A stretch of 64,000 nucleotides of DNA from Anaeramoeba flamelloides. Taxonomy: Eukaryota; Metamonada; Anaeramoebidae. The position numbers were made by a program, and so were the translations under genes. This document shows positions 23,946 through 36,414 of the stretch, in pieces (position 1 is the stretch's first letter; each line of letters opens with the position of its first letter). The DNA lies in contig JANTQA010000008.1 in assembly GCA_027625915.1 (NCBI GenBank), positions 4,705,501 to 4,769,500 of the forward strand, given 5' to 3'. The notes under the pieces were generated by a model. It did no database searches, had not been told where the DNA came from, and saw only the letters and a program-made list of their open reading frames with translations.

Positions 23946-26010
23946 GTTTGAATAATATTTTTTTTATTTATTTTTTTTTTTTATCATGTTTTTTAATAGT
24001 TTTTTTTTGTGAGTCAATTGGCTTTATAAGTTAACAACGTCTACTTGGTTAATACATTTTTGAAATTTCAAATATAAATATTAAAAACCAATTATCTTTT
24101 TCCTTTATTTCTAAAAATGATTATGTCAGTTTTACCACGGTTATTGTTAAATTTTATATGAATTAGAAGAAAAAGTTTATTTTGTTTATTAGGATAAGAA
24201 TCCATGGCAGTAGCAGTGTATTGGTTGTTATGTTGCTGCTCCTGTTATTATTATTATTATTGTTGTTGTTGTTGTTCTTGTACTATCACATTATTATTTT
24301 GATTATTATTTGAAGAATATATATATATATATATAAGGTAATTTCATTCATGATTTTAAAGATTAACCAATTTAAAAACAAATAATGTCGAAATATGAAA
24401 ATAAAGTAGGTAGTGTGTTAACTTTAAATTATATTTATTAATAATATAATTAATAAGCAGCTTTTTGACCCTTTTGCGAATACCAGATAAAAAAAAATGT
24501 AAAATACATTGACATAAAAATGATTATTAATGAATAAAAAACAAATTTGAAAAAAATTGATCTTGTATGAAATATTGACCTTTAAAAAAAAAACACAAAT
24601 CTTTAATCATTAAAAAATTATTTGTGATTTAGATCAAATTTTTGGATAATTTATTATTCTAAATAACTTTAGAATAATAGGGTAAATACAGACCAAAGAT
24701 TCGATCTTAAACAATTTGCCTTTGGGAATAGCAATCATTTTATTTTTTATTTTATTTTTATTTATAAGAAACTAGAGAAGTACACAAGTGGAAACAGTCC
24801 CGAAAATTTTCCAAAATGGTTTCTATCCAGATACCATTTATTTTTTATATATATTATGTACGTTTTTTTCCGGATTCAATCAGAAAAGTATTTTTTTAAA
24901 ATATTGTCCAAAATCGAAAAAAAGTTGAATTTTAGGTATTTTTTCAATTGGGATTTTACAATTAAAAAAATTTTTTTTTTTTATTTTTTTTGAGATTTTT
25001 TTAAAAATTTTTTTAACCACTTTTAAATTCCTTTTTTCCAAAATCGGGTCGATTTTTTTGAGTTTTTTTAAACACCTTCTATAATAATTCATCAAATTTA
25101 ACCAACCCCAAAAAATTTTTTTATTGATTCTTTTTTCAAAAATTTAATTTTTTTCGAAAAAAATCATTTTTTGGATTACTATAAAAGTACACATAATTTC
25201 TTAAAAATCAAATGAAAAAATAATTTTTGATTTTTTTTAAGTAAGTAAACAAAATTGATTAATCTGACCCCAAAAATCAAAAATTTCATTTTTTTGAAAA
25301 TTGCCTTTTCCAATAAAAATTGTGTTTTTTTCGAAATTTCGAAAATTTTATCCATAATAATTTTTTTTTTTTTTTTTAGGATATTTACTATGGTGCGAGG
25401 CGCGCCAACAATACCCAAGTATAATCAATGTTTTTTTGCAGGTCAAAAATCAAAAAATCATTTTTTTTATTGTGCCCTAAATCGCTAGAAACAACACTAT
25501 AAAAAAAACAACTTTTTTTGGGCAGCCGATATCTCTTTTTTTTTCTTTTTTTCTCATTTTTTTCTCAACAATAAAATACTAAATAACTCAAAAATACAAT
25601 AAAAACTGTTTAAAACTAAGGTGTCTTCGTTTATTTATAAACAATTAACAATAAAAATAATAAAAATAATAAAAAATAAAAAATCAGTAAAAAACAAGAG
25701 CAAAAAAGGCCAATATTATTTATAAGGAAAATTCAGAAGTCACACACCCACATGAACCCCATCAGACATCAAACCCAAGTTCTAATATTAGATATAATCT
25801 TTTCCTAATTACATTTTATCAATATTTGTCCCACTTTTTAGTTATTATAAGAAAAAAAATAAACAAGATTTTAATAGTTAAAAAACTAAAAATTCTAGAA
25901 ATTGTAAAGTAAAGTAAAAGAGAGTAAGTTAAGTTAAGAAGTTAAGTTGAGTTTAAATAAATAAGTTTATTTGTTTTAAGAAAAATAGTTACTTTAGTTT
26001 CGTTCTGAAA

Positions 26011-26290
26011 GTGAGCCCATTGGAAGTTTTTGTGAATGAATATGCTTTTTTTGGAAAATTAAACATCCAAAATATCATTTCACAAAATCATTTTGAGAAA
26101 AACAAGATAAACACCACCGCTTTTAGGAAAAAAAAAAAAATTCGTGATCTAGCTTGTGGATCTTTCAATTTTTTTTTTTTTTTGTTTGTAGTTTTCTTTC
26201 TTATTTTGAAAGTAGAAAAAAAAAAATTTTTTTTGAGAGGTGATGTGATTGATGAGAGTAGTAACATCAATGTAAAGGGAGTTAAGGTTT
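26011..26290 (+). other. Possible nested coding island in intron
   Basis: The stretch stands out by being less AT-rich than its surroundings and by an open frame reading EVFVNEYAFFGKLNIQNIIS, then QNHFEKNKINTTAFRKKKK and IRDLACGSFNF, and after a T-run GDVIDESSNINVKGVKV. No family is recognised and no start, stop or splice structure is convincing. It may be a relic of a gene or element caught in the intron. Confidence 0.25.
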
Positions 26291-29029
26291 TTTTTTTATT
26301 TGTTGTTTAATTTTTTTTTTTAAGAAGAAAATAAAAGAAAAGTAATAAATAGACCAATCAATAAATAAAACGAAATCGATATAAAACTAAAATCATCAAC
26401 CAAAATAAGTTTACATTGATAAAATACACAGCGCAAATAATCTCTTTATTAACTCCTCACCCAATCTTCTTTTCCAACATAATTACTTTTTATGCTTGAT
26501 TTTATCCTATTTTGTTTATTTATTAAAAATAATTTAAAAGAAAAAACAAATTAAAGTCTAAATAAAAAAAAATGAAAAAAAATTCCATTGTGTTAAAAAT
26601 GAGAGTAATTCATAAAAATGTTGGTATTGTTGTTATTAAGTATCAAATTTCAAATTCAATCTTGGAAATTTGAATTATTAACAAAAATAAATGATCTGTT
26701 TTAAACTTAATATTTCTTGATATTTGGAGAGATTTGGTAATTTTTTTTTTTTTTTTTTTTTTGAATCTAATTTTCTTTTATTAACTACAAACATATTATT
26801 TGAGTTTTATAAATGATGATTTTTACTTAGAAATTTTTTAAAAAACAATAATTTTTAATAAAATTTGATAAAAAATATTTAGTAAAAAAAAATATTTTGA
26901 GTTTTCAATTATTTTTCAAGTTTTTTTTTGAAATTGTGAAATTTTTATTACATAAATAGAAAAAATCACAACTCAATTTTTTATTATAAATATCAAACCT
27001 TTTTGTATTGTCATGTATTATTTTTTTTTGAATAAAAAAAAAGAAATCATAATTTTATTTTTTGCTATTTTATTCGATTTTCTATTAATATAATGATACT
27101 ACTCTTGGCAGAAAAGAATATTCAAAATGAAAAAAACAAATATCAAAAAAAAAAATTTCTTTTTATTGATTGTATGTTTGAAAATTATTTTTCCAAAATT
27201 TTAATGACAAAAAAAAATATTTTCTAATTATTTTGAGCAATTTTGAATTTTCAATTTTTGGTTATTAGTAAAAAAATCTCTAATTTTTAAAAAATTTTTC
27301 AAAAAAAAATGATAAAAATATAATCTACATATTAAAGTACCTTACTACTGATAACTTTTTTTTACTTCAAAAAATGTATTTTTTTCTAAAAAAATTGGAA
27401 AAAAAAAAAAAAAAATCAAAATTTAAAAAAGTTATTTTTATAAGGTTTTTTTAAAACATATGGCTATAACCCCTTAAATATAGTATATAAATGTTTTTTA
27501 GCGTTCAAACACATGTTTAAATTGTGTCATTTCTACATTTTTATTTCTTAAATAATCAGTAACACACATTATAAATTTTTTTTCAAATTTTTTGTTTCCA
27601 CTTGTGTAGTTAATAAAAATTTATTGATAAAAAAAAAAAACAATAATGAAAATTTAGGATATTTAATAGCTTTCTACAATTATAATGAAACAAATATCGA
27701 AATATTAAATCGGTTGTCAGTTTTTGTGAGAATTTGGCTGATTTTGAATCAATCTTATTCTCATAAAAATAACCATTTAATCACCTTGTAACATCAAGTA
27801 TATAATTTAAAGCAAAAAAATTTTTTAGACCAAAATTACAAAATAAATGTGAAAAAAAAAGACAATTTTATAATTCTTATTAACAAAAATAATAATTTCT
27901 ATTTTTTTATTTCAAAAGATTAAGAAATATTTCAGTTAAATATTAAACCAACAAAAAAAAAAATAGTAAAATTACTTGAGTTGTACCTAGAAAATTTTCC
28001 AAAAATATGGTACAAATATGATAAAAAATCATTTAAAATTGAAATAAAAAATGTATTCTTTTGTTCTTATACCTTTTCTATTTTTAATAACTAGTTTTTG
28101 TTGCAATTTTTTTTTGAATTGAAAAAGTCTTGATGGAGTTGAAGATATATCTCTTTTTAGTTTGGTTTTCTTAAACTCTTTGGTTGAAATTTCCAACAAC
28201 AACAACAACAACAGCAAATCTGAATTGAGATCTTTTATTTGTTTTTTCTAATTGGTCAGATTTCAAATGTAAATTATATCTCGTATTAAAAAAAAATGCT
28301 TTTAAAAAGAGATAATTTTGTCCTTATGAGATACAATGGTATTAGATTATGGGGTATATGTTGTTTATGAGCATTTTTTGTGAAAAATATGCCCAATTTA
28401 TAATCGGTCATCTTCTCGCAAAAATGTTCATTGGAACTTTTAATAAAGATAATTGAATTTTAATTTTTCATTTTTATTCATTAATAATTATTTTTATGTC
28501 AATGCATTTTACATTTGCTTTTTTCAAAAAACAACTTTATATTAACCACTTTTTTATCAGAATTAAACCAATCCTTGAAGATAATTTGGTGATGTTTGGG
28601 TAATCCACTTTTAAGTGGTATATGTTCAATATAATTTTTTAATATTAGTTTAGTCTTGGAGTAACCAAAGTTTATTAAAATTAAGTTGAACAAAAAATTA
28701 AAGGAAATTTAAAATAGGTCAATATTTAAAATCATTGTTGTAAATTCCAGTTAAAAATAAAACAAAGATTTCTATATTGAAATTGAAAACTCTTTCCACA
28801 AACTTTTGGGTAAATTATTATTTTAATTGAGAAAATTTCTTTTTCATATTATGAGAAAGAAGGTTAAAAATACCTTTGTGTATCGAATTATTAATTCAAT
28901 AAATCTCCATTGTTACTTGTGAAATCTTAATAATTAAAATCATAATAGCAATTGAAAAAATAAAAAAAATAAAAAAAAAAAAATTCTTTTAATTTTGGAA
29001 TAAGAAATCGAATTTTTGTTTTTCTTTGT

Positions 29030-29380
29030 TTTATAAGTAGAAAAATAAAAAAATAGCAAAAAAAATTTAAAATTAAAATTAAAAAGGAGTTATAAGAAAA
29101 AATTTATAAAAAATCAAAAAAAAAAACAACAATGCTATCTTTAATTAAGGACCAGAAAATCACAACCACGATACTTTTGGTTGATTAAATTTAATTTAAT
29201 ACTTGATCTCGAATGTTCATTTGGGAATCGTTTGCTTAATTGCTGTAATTTCTTTTTTCTTTTGATCTGTTTTGCTTTAAACCTTTGATACATTTTTAAT
29301 CAAATGTTTTTTGCTTTTTTTTTTTTCAAGTTACCCATACTTTCGTGTTTTGGTATCTCAGTATTAGAAAGTAACCACTT
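29030..29380 (-). mobile_element. 560-bp nonautonomous unit (family S), truncated copy
   Basis: Read on the - strand, this matches the two fuller copies from the AATCAAGTGGTTACTTTC block through AAAGTATCGTGGTTGTGATT to TTATAACTCCTTTTTAATT, but lacks the final stem-loop and tail and the first roughly 50 bp. It lies head-to-tail with the copy at 29385-29945. Confidence 0.65.
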
Positions 29381-29384
29381 GATT

Positions 29385-29945
29385 TTATTTTTATTGATGG
29401 AAGAAGTCTAAATTACACTCTAGATGTTATTTTACGTAAATTTCCTCAAAGGTAATCAAAGAGTAAAATCATAGATTTCATGGTTATTCAAGGGAAGGAC
29501 ATGTCAGAAATCTTTTTTAAGGTTTACGTGAAAAAGCAAAAAAAATTGAAAAGAAAAAAGAAAAAAAGAAAAAAAAAAATTTAAAAAAGGTTTATAAGAG
29601 GCAATTGGTAAAAAATCAAAAAAAAAAATCAATGCTATCGTGAATTAAGGACCCCCAAAATCACAGCCACGATAGTTTTGGTTGATTTAATATAATTTGA
29701 TAATTGATCAGGAATGTTCAATTGGGGATCATTTTTTAAGTTGTTATAATTTCTTTTTTTTTTTTGATCTTATTTGCTTTAAACCTTTTGATATTTTTAG
29801 CCTTTGCTTTTTTGTTTTTATTTTCAAGTTACTCATATTTTTCGTGTTTCAGATCACAGTATTAGCTAAGTAACCACTTGATTTTTATCCTTTGTAACTC
29901 TTCTTCCCAATTTAAAGAAGATTCAGCAAGGGGAAAAATGGAAAA
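29385..29945 (-). mobile_element. 560-bp nonautonomous unit (family S), full copy
   Basis: Read on the - strand it runs from CCATTTTTCCCCTTGCTGAA through TTGGGAAGAAGAGTTACAAA, ACTTAGCTAATACTGTGAT and CTATCGTGGCTGTGATTTTG to AGAGTGTAATTTAGACTTCTT, then CCATCAATAAAAATAAA. The copy at 39345-39910 is collinear over the whole length. It has no credible protein. The end resembles the LINE-A 3' stem-loop and tail, which suggests a SINE-like element mobilised by LINE-A. Confidence 0.7.
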
Positions 29946-29964
29946 AAATATAAAAAATAATTTT

Positions 29965-30345
29965 TTTATGGGTGTTTTCTTCCGATGAAAATCATAGACT
30001 AATATTTCAAAATAAATTCAAATTATTATTTTATAAATTACTTGTTTTTGGAAACCAACATTTTTAAATTTTTTCAAAAAAGCAAAATAAAACCATTTAA
30101 TCTCAAATCAAGAAAGTTTAAAAATATATTTCATTTGGATAATAACCAAAAAAACTCTGATTTCCGACTTAAATTTCTGAAAAGAAATTAAAATATACGA
30201 AAAGTTTCGTAGAGTGTCTCGAGCTTTTTTCGTGTTTTTCTGTTTTATTAAGAAAATCAATAGCTTTTCATAATAAACAGAAAACTCAAGAAAGAACAAT
30301 TGTAAGAGGTGTGTAATTTGCACACCTTCAATAATGGAAATAAAA
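29965..30345 (+). mobile_element. LINE-A-related 3' fragment
   Basis: The text FMGVFSSDENHRLIFQNKFK and FRLKFLKRN parallels LINE-A (DHFLWICHS...KDRLIFHNKLKE and FVLKFLKGK). It carries a short palindromic segment at 30205-30295 and ends in the stem-loop AGGTGTG-TAATTTG-CACACCT (30307-30327) followed by TCAATAATGGAAATAAAA. The stem differs from that of LINE-A by paired changes on both sides. The fragment is 5'-truncated. Confidence 0.65.
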
Positions 30346-30445
30346 CTGACCCGTTCATAAATTTTTTAAAAATTTGTTTACAAAAGTCTCATTTCAATGT
30401 GTACTATTATAAATTTTAAATTTATTCTTTTATTATAATAAATAG

Positions 30446-32100
30446 GTGGAAAGTTGGATCATGCAGATCGGTTATTTTTTTCCATGCAAAGCACTTGGGA
30501 AAATTGTTTAACAAACAGTACAGATGTTAAAGAATTGATTCCAGAATTTTTTTATTTACCAGAATTTTTAAAAAATATTAATAATTATAATTTGGGTGTT
30601 AGACAAAATAACGAAATAATAAATAATGTAATTTTACCAAAATGGGCAAATGGCAGTGCAGAGGAGTTTATACGAATTCATAGGGCAGCTCTGGAATCTG
30701 ATTATGTAAGCGAACATTTGCATGAATGGATTGATCTCATTTTTGGGTATAAACAAAGGGGTGAAGAAGCGGTTAAAGCCGATAATGTGTTTTATTACTT
30801 AACTTATGAAGGTGCGATCAATGTGGATGAGATTGAGGATAAAATGGAAAGGAAATCAATAAAATCCCAGATTAAATACTTTGGACAAACACCATTGCAG
30901 CTATTAAAAAAACCACACCCTCAAAGAAATATGAAAAAAAATAATGAACAGAATTTTCTGATCGATGAATTACAATTATATAATAATACTAATAATGGTA
31001 TTACCAATGGGGATAACAATATCAGAAATAATTATAAAAAATTGACAATTTTTTCAATTCAAATCTCAAAATCTCCCATAAAGTTTATTGCCTTTTCAGA
31101 AACCTCGGGGAGTTTTAGTTTGTTAGGCTTTTCAGAGCAAATAATAATTATTGACAATGATCGAAAATTGTATTTAAATCGTTGGGTTGATCAAAACAAA
31201 AAAAAATCAAATTTAATAGAGAATAAGAATAATGAAAATGATCCGAATAATAGTAATTCAAAAAGTAGTGTTACTAGAAATATTCATGGGAAAAAATTTG
31301 CCTTTGAACCAGACAAGGAGGTTAATTCAAGAGAAAAAATAGGACCAAATTTTTCAGATGAAATTGAAAATTATGGCAACTGTTTTGCAAAAACAAACAA
31401 TTCAAAATGGTTATTTATTTGTGGATTTTGGACGAAATTTATTTCGATAATTAACACAAAAAATAAAAAAAATATTCAAAAATTAGAAAAGCACAACGAT
31501 ATTATTACATGCTTAGCAATTGACGAAACTGATCAATATTTGATCACAGGTTCCAAAGATACGACTTTGATAATATGGAAATTAAAGTTCGATAAAATTT
31601 TAAATATAAGCTTCTTAAATCGTTTATCTGGACACGACCATGCAATAACGTGTGTAGATGTAAACATGGAATTAAATTTGATCGTTTCTGGATCAGTTGA
31701 TAATACATTGATATTTCATAATTTGTTAAATAACAAATATGTCTTATCGTTAAACTTAAATGCCCCTATCTCCTTAATTAAAATAATACCAGAAAGAGGG
31801 CAAATTATTGCTTATTTGAAGTCGGGCCCAATGCTTGTTTTACTTTCAATAAATGGGTTGATATTAAAAAAGGTTAGGATTGACATTGAATTGATTTTTT
31901 GGAAAATTACTTCAAATGAACAATTTATATTTTTGGCAAGTAAAAATGGTATCATCGAAATTAGGTTACTTTCCAATTTAAAAATTATACACACTTATAA
32001 AATTTCTGGCCAAATTTGTTCCATGGAATTATCAAAAAATGAGAAATATTTATTATTAGGTTCAAATGATGGGAAATTGTTTGTTGGTGAATTAAATTAA
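30446..32100 (+). CDS. BEACH-type protein, last exon: rest of BEACH domain and WD40
   Basis: The exon has 550 codons plus TAA. It completes the BEACH domain: GKLDHADRLFFSMQSTWENC, DVKELIPEFFYLPEFL, NNYNLGVRQNNEI, EFIRIHRAALESDYVSEHLH, EWIDLIFGYKQRGEEAVKAD, NVFYYLTYEGAINVDEIED and FGQTPLQLLKKPHPQR are signature blocks of this fold. A linker of N/K/E-rich sequence leads to a carboxyl beta-propeller: ITCLAIDETDQYLITGSKDT and TLIIWKLKF, then LSGHDHAITCVDVN and LIVSGSVDNTLIFHNLL are clear WD40 blades, and less regular blades follow to the end (KYLLLGSNDGKLFVGELN). No FYVE finger follows. The protein should act at the cytosolic face of membranes. Confidence 0.95.
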
Positions 32101-33195
32101 TTTATCATTGTTTTTTCGTTTTTCTGAAATTGTAGATCAATTTTTATTTTTTTCTTTTATACAAAAAATTAAATATTTGAAAATTGAATAATAAAAGAAA
32201 AATTTGCATCTTTTAAAAGATTTTGTATTTTTATTTATTTTCGCCTTTCCGTATATAAAATCCATTTAAACTATTTGTTTACACCGTAAAAATCCAATTT
32301 CCTCAAAAAAATAGCAAATTGACAAATATTGTTATGAATTTATATAATAATTTTTATTGGTTAAGGTGTGTCACACATAAAGTGATAGAATTTGATCTAT
32401 TTCTTATATTTTTTAAAAAAAATTTAGAATTCTAAAAAAAAAAAAAACACTAGAAATACTCGGAAATCGAAAATTCTTGGATTTTTTAAGGTGGAGGAAT
32501 TTGAAAAATATAAGAAATTACAAAAATTCACTGATTTGAGTTCTTAATTATTCAAATTTCTTTTTGAAATTAATTTTATCATTTTATAAATTTATCATCT
32601 TTTTTGTTTTTACTTTTTGCTCAAAATCTTGTAATAGTTATAGATTGATATAGATATTGATTCAATGAAATAGACTTTTGTGTATTCGAATTTAAAAACT
32701 TGTTTGTTTGGATTAGTATATTTTGGGGTTGTATTTATCCTTCTAATAATATATATTGGAAAAATTCACAAATATATTTTTAAAAAAAATAACTATTTAT
32801 TAATAATTCTAAAGAAAGTAATTTGTAAGTTCTATTCAACCTAGGGGTAGAGTTTACAAAATTGTAATAAAATAATAAATTGTGATAATTATTTTAAGAT
32901 AGATATTAAAAACTGTAATCGATATAACAATTGAGTGGTTTCAGGGTAATTAAAATCCATTTTTTTTTTTAGTTTTTTTAATTTTCCAAAAATTCAAATT
33001 CTTTTGTTTTTTCTGTTGAGAATCAATAATAACTCTGCTATAAGTCTAGATTACTGAAGAGTCATTATACTCTACTAATTAATAAAAGTAATTAGTAGAC
33101 ATATAATCTGAATCTAATAATAGAAAATCCTTGCTATGAAATATTTTTTAATAAAAAGTTACCAACACACTAACAGTTTCAACAATTTTTAATTA
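32101..33195. other. Intergenic downstream of the BEACH gene
   Basis: This is AT-rich sequence. AATAAAAGAAAA near 32189 could serve for polyadenylation. No gene or known repeat is seen up to the MITE at 33196. Confidence 0.4.
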
Positions 33196-33391
33196 CAGTC
33201 AGTTTCACTTTTAAGGCACAAACTTTCAACGAAATTTAAGGCACAAAAAAAATCTCAAATTAAGGTACAAAATTCAGATTCTAGTAAAATAAATTGTAAA
33301 AAAAATAATTACAAATTTTGTTCCTTAATTTGAGAGTTTTGTGTGCCTTAAATTTTGTTGAAAGTTTGTGTCTTAAAAGTGAAACTGACTG
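33196..33391. mobile_element. TA-flanked MITE M1, copy 2
   Basis: CAGTCAGTTTCACTTTTAAG at the left and CTTAAAAGTGAAACTGACTG at the right, with TA on both sides (33194-33195, 33392-33393). The two arms are almost perfect inverted repeats meeting in a short AT-rich centre near 33295. Confidence 0.9.
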
Positions 33392-33454
33392 TATTCTTAC
33401 AATAATAAAAGTGTGAAAAAAAAATACTTGAGAGAGTTATATGTATTTTTATAT

Positions 33455-33870
33455 ATACAGTGATTTAAATAATGCGTGCCAAAACAACTATAATCTGTAT
33501 TTCAAAATATAATATGTATATTTTTTTTTTTTTTCCTTTTGTTACAAGGCAACATCCTATTTACTATATAATAGTAAAATTAGTTTACAATCAATTATGA
33601 AATTAAACATCTGGACATTTTCAGTAAAATTAAAATTATTAATGAAATTAGTTCAAAATTTTTGGTAATATTCTCAATTTTTTTAAATTTTATTTGTTTT
33701 TTTTTTGGTTCGAGAAATATTATGAAAAATTGACTCTATTTTTTGAGATAAATTTTGTAATTTGATATTTCATTTTTCGAATTTATTTTTAAATAATAGA
33801 ACATTAAGAAATCATTATCATAATTATTTAAGTTTTTTATCAATTTCTTTTATTGGTTGATGTATAGGTT
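33455..33870. repeat. Dispersed repeat R3, copy 2
   Basis: This is collinear with 63585-64000: AAATAATGCGTGCCAAAACA against AAATAATGCATGCACAACA, AAACATCTGGACATTTTCAG against AAACATCTGGATATTTTCAG, TTTTTTGAGATAAATTTT, and the shared end TTGATGTATAGG / TTAATGTATAG. It is non-coding. The copy at 3585-4160 shares the middle part. Confidence 0.65.
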
Positions 33871-34224
33871 TTCTATAACATAAAAACACACTTTTTATTT
33901 TGAAATACGGGATTAAATTTTTTTGCACTTAATTTTGACTACAGTAATTTGGGTATATAGTGTCACAATCTGAAAGGTAGTGGTAGGTTTTTTTATTTAA
34001 ATGCTCTGGGTAAAATCTTTGATTTTCCAGAATTTTTCAAATTAAAAAAACAAAATGTAACGGAATACTCAATTATTAAACACATATTGTCGAATTTCAT
34101 TTATTTTTGATATACTTTCTATCGGTTTTTTGCCATTCAGATGAATTCTAGAAACATTTTGTCAAGTAATATTGAGTATCTTTAAGTTCCTATGTTAATT
34201 TTTTTTACCCAAAGTAATAAAAAA

Positions 34225-34530
34225 TAAATTTAAGTAATTTTCAGTTTATTTTAAGAATTGAAAAAAGCTTAATGGTTGTTTTCTTGAATTTTGTTGTTTT
34301 TTTCGGAAAATCTATTTAATTTTCTTTTAAAAATGTAAAAACTCAAGAAAAATTAACTGGGATTTTCCAAAATTTAAATTAAAATTGAAAAAAAAAAACA
34401 GATTTTACGCAATTCTTTCAAATATTGGTAAATGGTGATGGTTATTTTCTTTATTCCGTGTTTTTTTCCGAAATCTTTAATTTTAATTAATTATTTTAAA
34501 TTTTGGAAAGGTTAATAGTTACGGTATTGG
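34225..34530. repeat. Palindromic segment P, diverged copy
   Basis: Elements of segment P recur: TTTTCTTGAATTTTGTTGTTT, ATTTTCCAAAATTTAAATT, ATTTTACGCAATTCTTTCAA and a mirrored ATTTTGGAAAGGTTAATAG. It is much decayed and assigned by pattern only. Confidence 0.35.
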
Positions 34531-35044
34531 TATTCTCAATTTGATTCTGAAAATATATCTATTATTGGAATGAAATGAAAACACTCGAAAACTTAGTGAC
34601 AGTTGATATATTTTTAACTTGTTCCTTTAAAGGGTGTTATTATTATTTATTATATTGTTTTAATAATTTTTCTTCTTCTCTTTTTTATTTGAAAAAAAAT
34701 TATTTAATTACTACTTTCCCTTAATAATTAAATAAATTAAAAATTTTTAATCAACAAATAGGTCTAACAATATAATAAAATATTTTTAAAAAGAAGAAAA
34801 AAATCAAATATAACAAAAAAAAATCAAAAGAAAAGATAATGATTCTATCTTAATTGTATTATTTAAGAATAAAAAAATCCTTTTCATCATGTATGGTAAT
34901 CTTTTGATACCAATAATCATTTCTAAACATATTTAAAATCATGCCAATTATTTCATAAAAAGAAAATATAATATAGATATTAAATACCTTCCGTGTGTAT
35001 GGAGGTCATATGTATTCGATAGGTGTTATATGATTACTTTACTA

Positions 35045-35243
35045 CAGTCAGTTCCACTTTTAAGAGACAAAATTTCAACGAAATTAAAGGTTCAAAAAAA
35101 TCTCAAATTTTAGCACATTTTTAGGAATTTTTTTTTTTTTTCACAAATTATTTTACTAGAATTTGAATTCTGTGCCTTAATTTGAGATTTTTGTTGTGCC
35201 TTAAATTTCGTTGAAAGTTTATATCTTAAAAGAGAACTGGCTA
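35045..35243. mobile_element. TA-flanked MITE M1, copy 3
   Basis: It begins CAGTCAGTTCCACTTTTAAG and ends AAAGAGAACTGGCTA, with TA on each side (35043-35044, 35244-35245). The arms have more mismatches than in copies 2, 4 and 5 (for example AAAGGTTCAAAA for AAGGCACAAAA), so it is probably older. Confidence 0.8.
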
Positions 35244-35245
35244 TA

Positions 35246-36414
35246 TTTTAAAACTAATGTCAGGTTCAAGGATAAGATTTTTCATAATATCCTAACTATT
35301 TACTTGTTAATTTTAATTTTTTGTTGGAATACATGCCGTATTCTATTTTATCTAACTTTATTTTAAAAATTTCTTTACGTGTTCCTAAAAATTTCATTAA
35401 AAATTCACAAATCATGAATTGAAATACTCTTCATTATTGAAGATTTAACCAATATAAACAAGAAAAAAAATTAAAAAAACCAAACATTTTATATTACAAC
35501 CTCTTGTTCTGAATAGTTCCTTACTTTTTTATTTTAACAAATTCATTTCTAATTTTAATATTTTAAATAAAATAAAAACGAAATCCAAAAAAATCAATAG
35601 TTGTATGAAATAGAATATTTTATTTTATGATACATTTTCGTTAATTGTAGCAATTTTTTTGATTAAGATTATTATAAAATTATTAATCTATTACAAGTAT
35701 AATTGCCGTTTTTAAGATATTTATGTTCAATCATGTTCTCTTCAAATATTCATATTTTTTTACTTGAACTTTCTATATCTAAAAAAAAATTTGTTTATTA
35801 GTATTTTTTTCTGTAATTTTTGACTTTTATATAGTCTTTTTACTCTTTAATTGTTCTAATTCTTCCTTAATATCACTAACTGTAAGTATTGTTTTTCTAA
35901 TGTACAAAAATAAAATATAAAAAAGGCAAAAAAAAAATATTTTTTAAAAGCCAGGTTCCCTTTTTCCAAATTCAGTTTAGAATATTAACTATTTTTCTTA
36001 AATTAATTTTTAAATGAATAAGCAAAAAAATAATCTTAAAAACCCTAATTTGAATTTTGAAAAAAAAAAAAAAACTTACAAATTATCACTATTTTTATTG
36101 AATGTTTATGTGTTAATGATAAAAATCAATCACACTCATCTATATTAAGAATATTATTTTTTTTCCATCTTGGTATTTATCTTTTTTGAAAATAATTTCA
36201 ACCCTAATCCAACCCCCTTAAAAAATTATTTATTCCAAGTTAATTTCTTGAGAAACCTTAAGTGAAGTGTCTACAGAAAGAGAACTATTGGTTCCCCTGT
36301 GTCTTTCTTTAATTTTTTTTTTGAAACATCAGCAAATCAAAGTAATTTTTATTTTATTTTTTAAACTATTACTCCAAAAGAAACTTATTCTTCCTTCAAA
36401 AAAAACAATTTTTA
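35246..36414. other. Intergenic, upstream of small gene
   Basis: This is AT-rich and has no element that I can name. The last 200 bp before the ATG at 36415 are somewhat less AT-biased (CTACAGAAAGAGAACTATTG and GTTCCCCTGTGTC) and probably hold the promoter. Confidence 0.3.

Larger units (their letters stand above)
23946..30445 (+). other. BEACH gene intron, 6.5 kb, inside the BEACH domain
   Basis: The donor lies after EHQ-G and the acceptor AATAAATAG precedes GTGGAAAGTTG; splicing gives PFTTLAIEHQGGKLDHADR, the expected uninterrupted domain. Contents: CTG/TTG-type simple repeat near 24230, long A/T runs, a small GC-rich spot at 25388-25410, a possibly coding island at 26011-26160, an ill-defined repeat near 27745-28000 with partial similarity to 45440-45700, two tandem copies of the 560-bp unit (29030-29945), and a LINE-A 3' end (29965-30345) about 100 bp before the acceptor. 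Confidence 0.9.
2449..32100 (+). other. Gene locus: giant BEACH-domain scaffold protein
   Basis: This is a proposed single transcription unit of about 29.6 kb. Exons at 7705-10777, 13781-14950, 19833-23945 and 30446-32100 join in phase (10,011 nt, 3336 residues plus stop), and three more at 2449-2526, 2708-2834 and 2951-3162 give the likely amino end. Domain order is armadillo-like solenoid, ConA-like domain, DUF4704-like solenoid, PH-BEACH, BEACH, WD40, as in LRBA, neurobeachin, ALFY and Dictyostelium LvsA, whose lengths (about 2900-3600 residues) bracket this one. Such proteins act on membranes in vesicle traffic, contractile vacuole function, autophagy or receptor sorting. The BEACH segment (YNLGVR, FGQTP, LHEWIDLIFGYKQRG) looks closest to the neurobeachin/LRBA branch. 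No FYVE domain follows the WD40 part, unlike ALFY. Joining the 5' exons to the rest is inference. Confidence 0.8.

Noticed and set aside
24880-25488. Several K/F-rich frames on both strands
   Set aside because: They are translations of A and T runs; no domain, and the two strands mirror each other.
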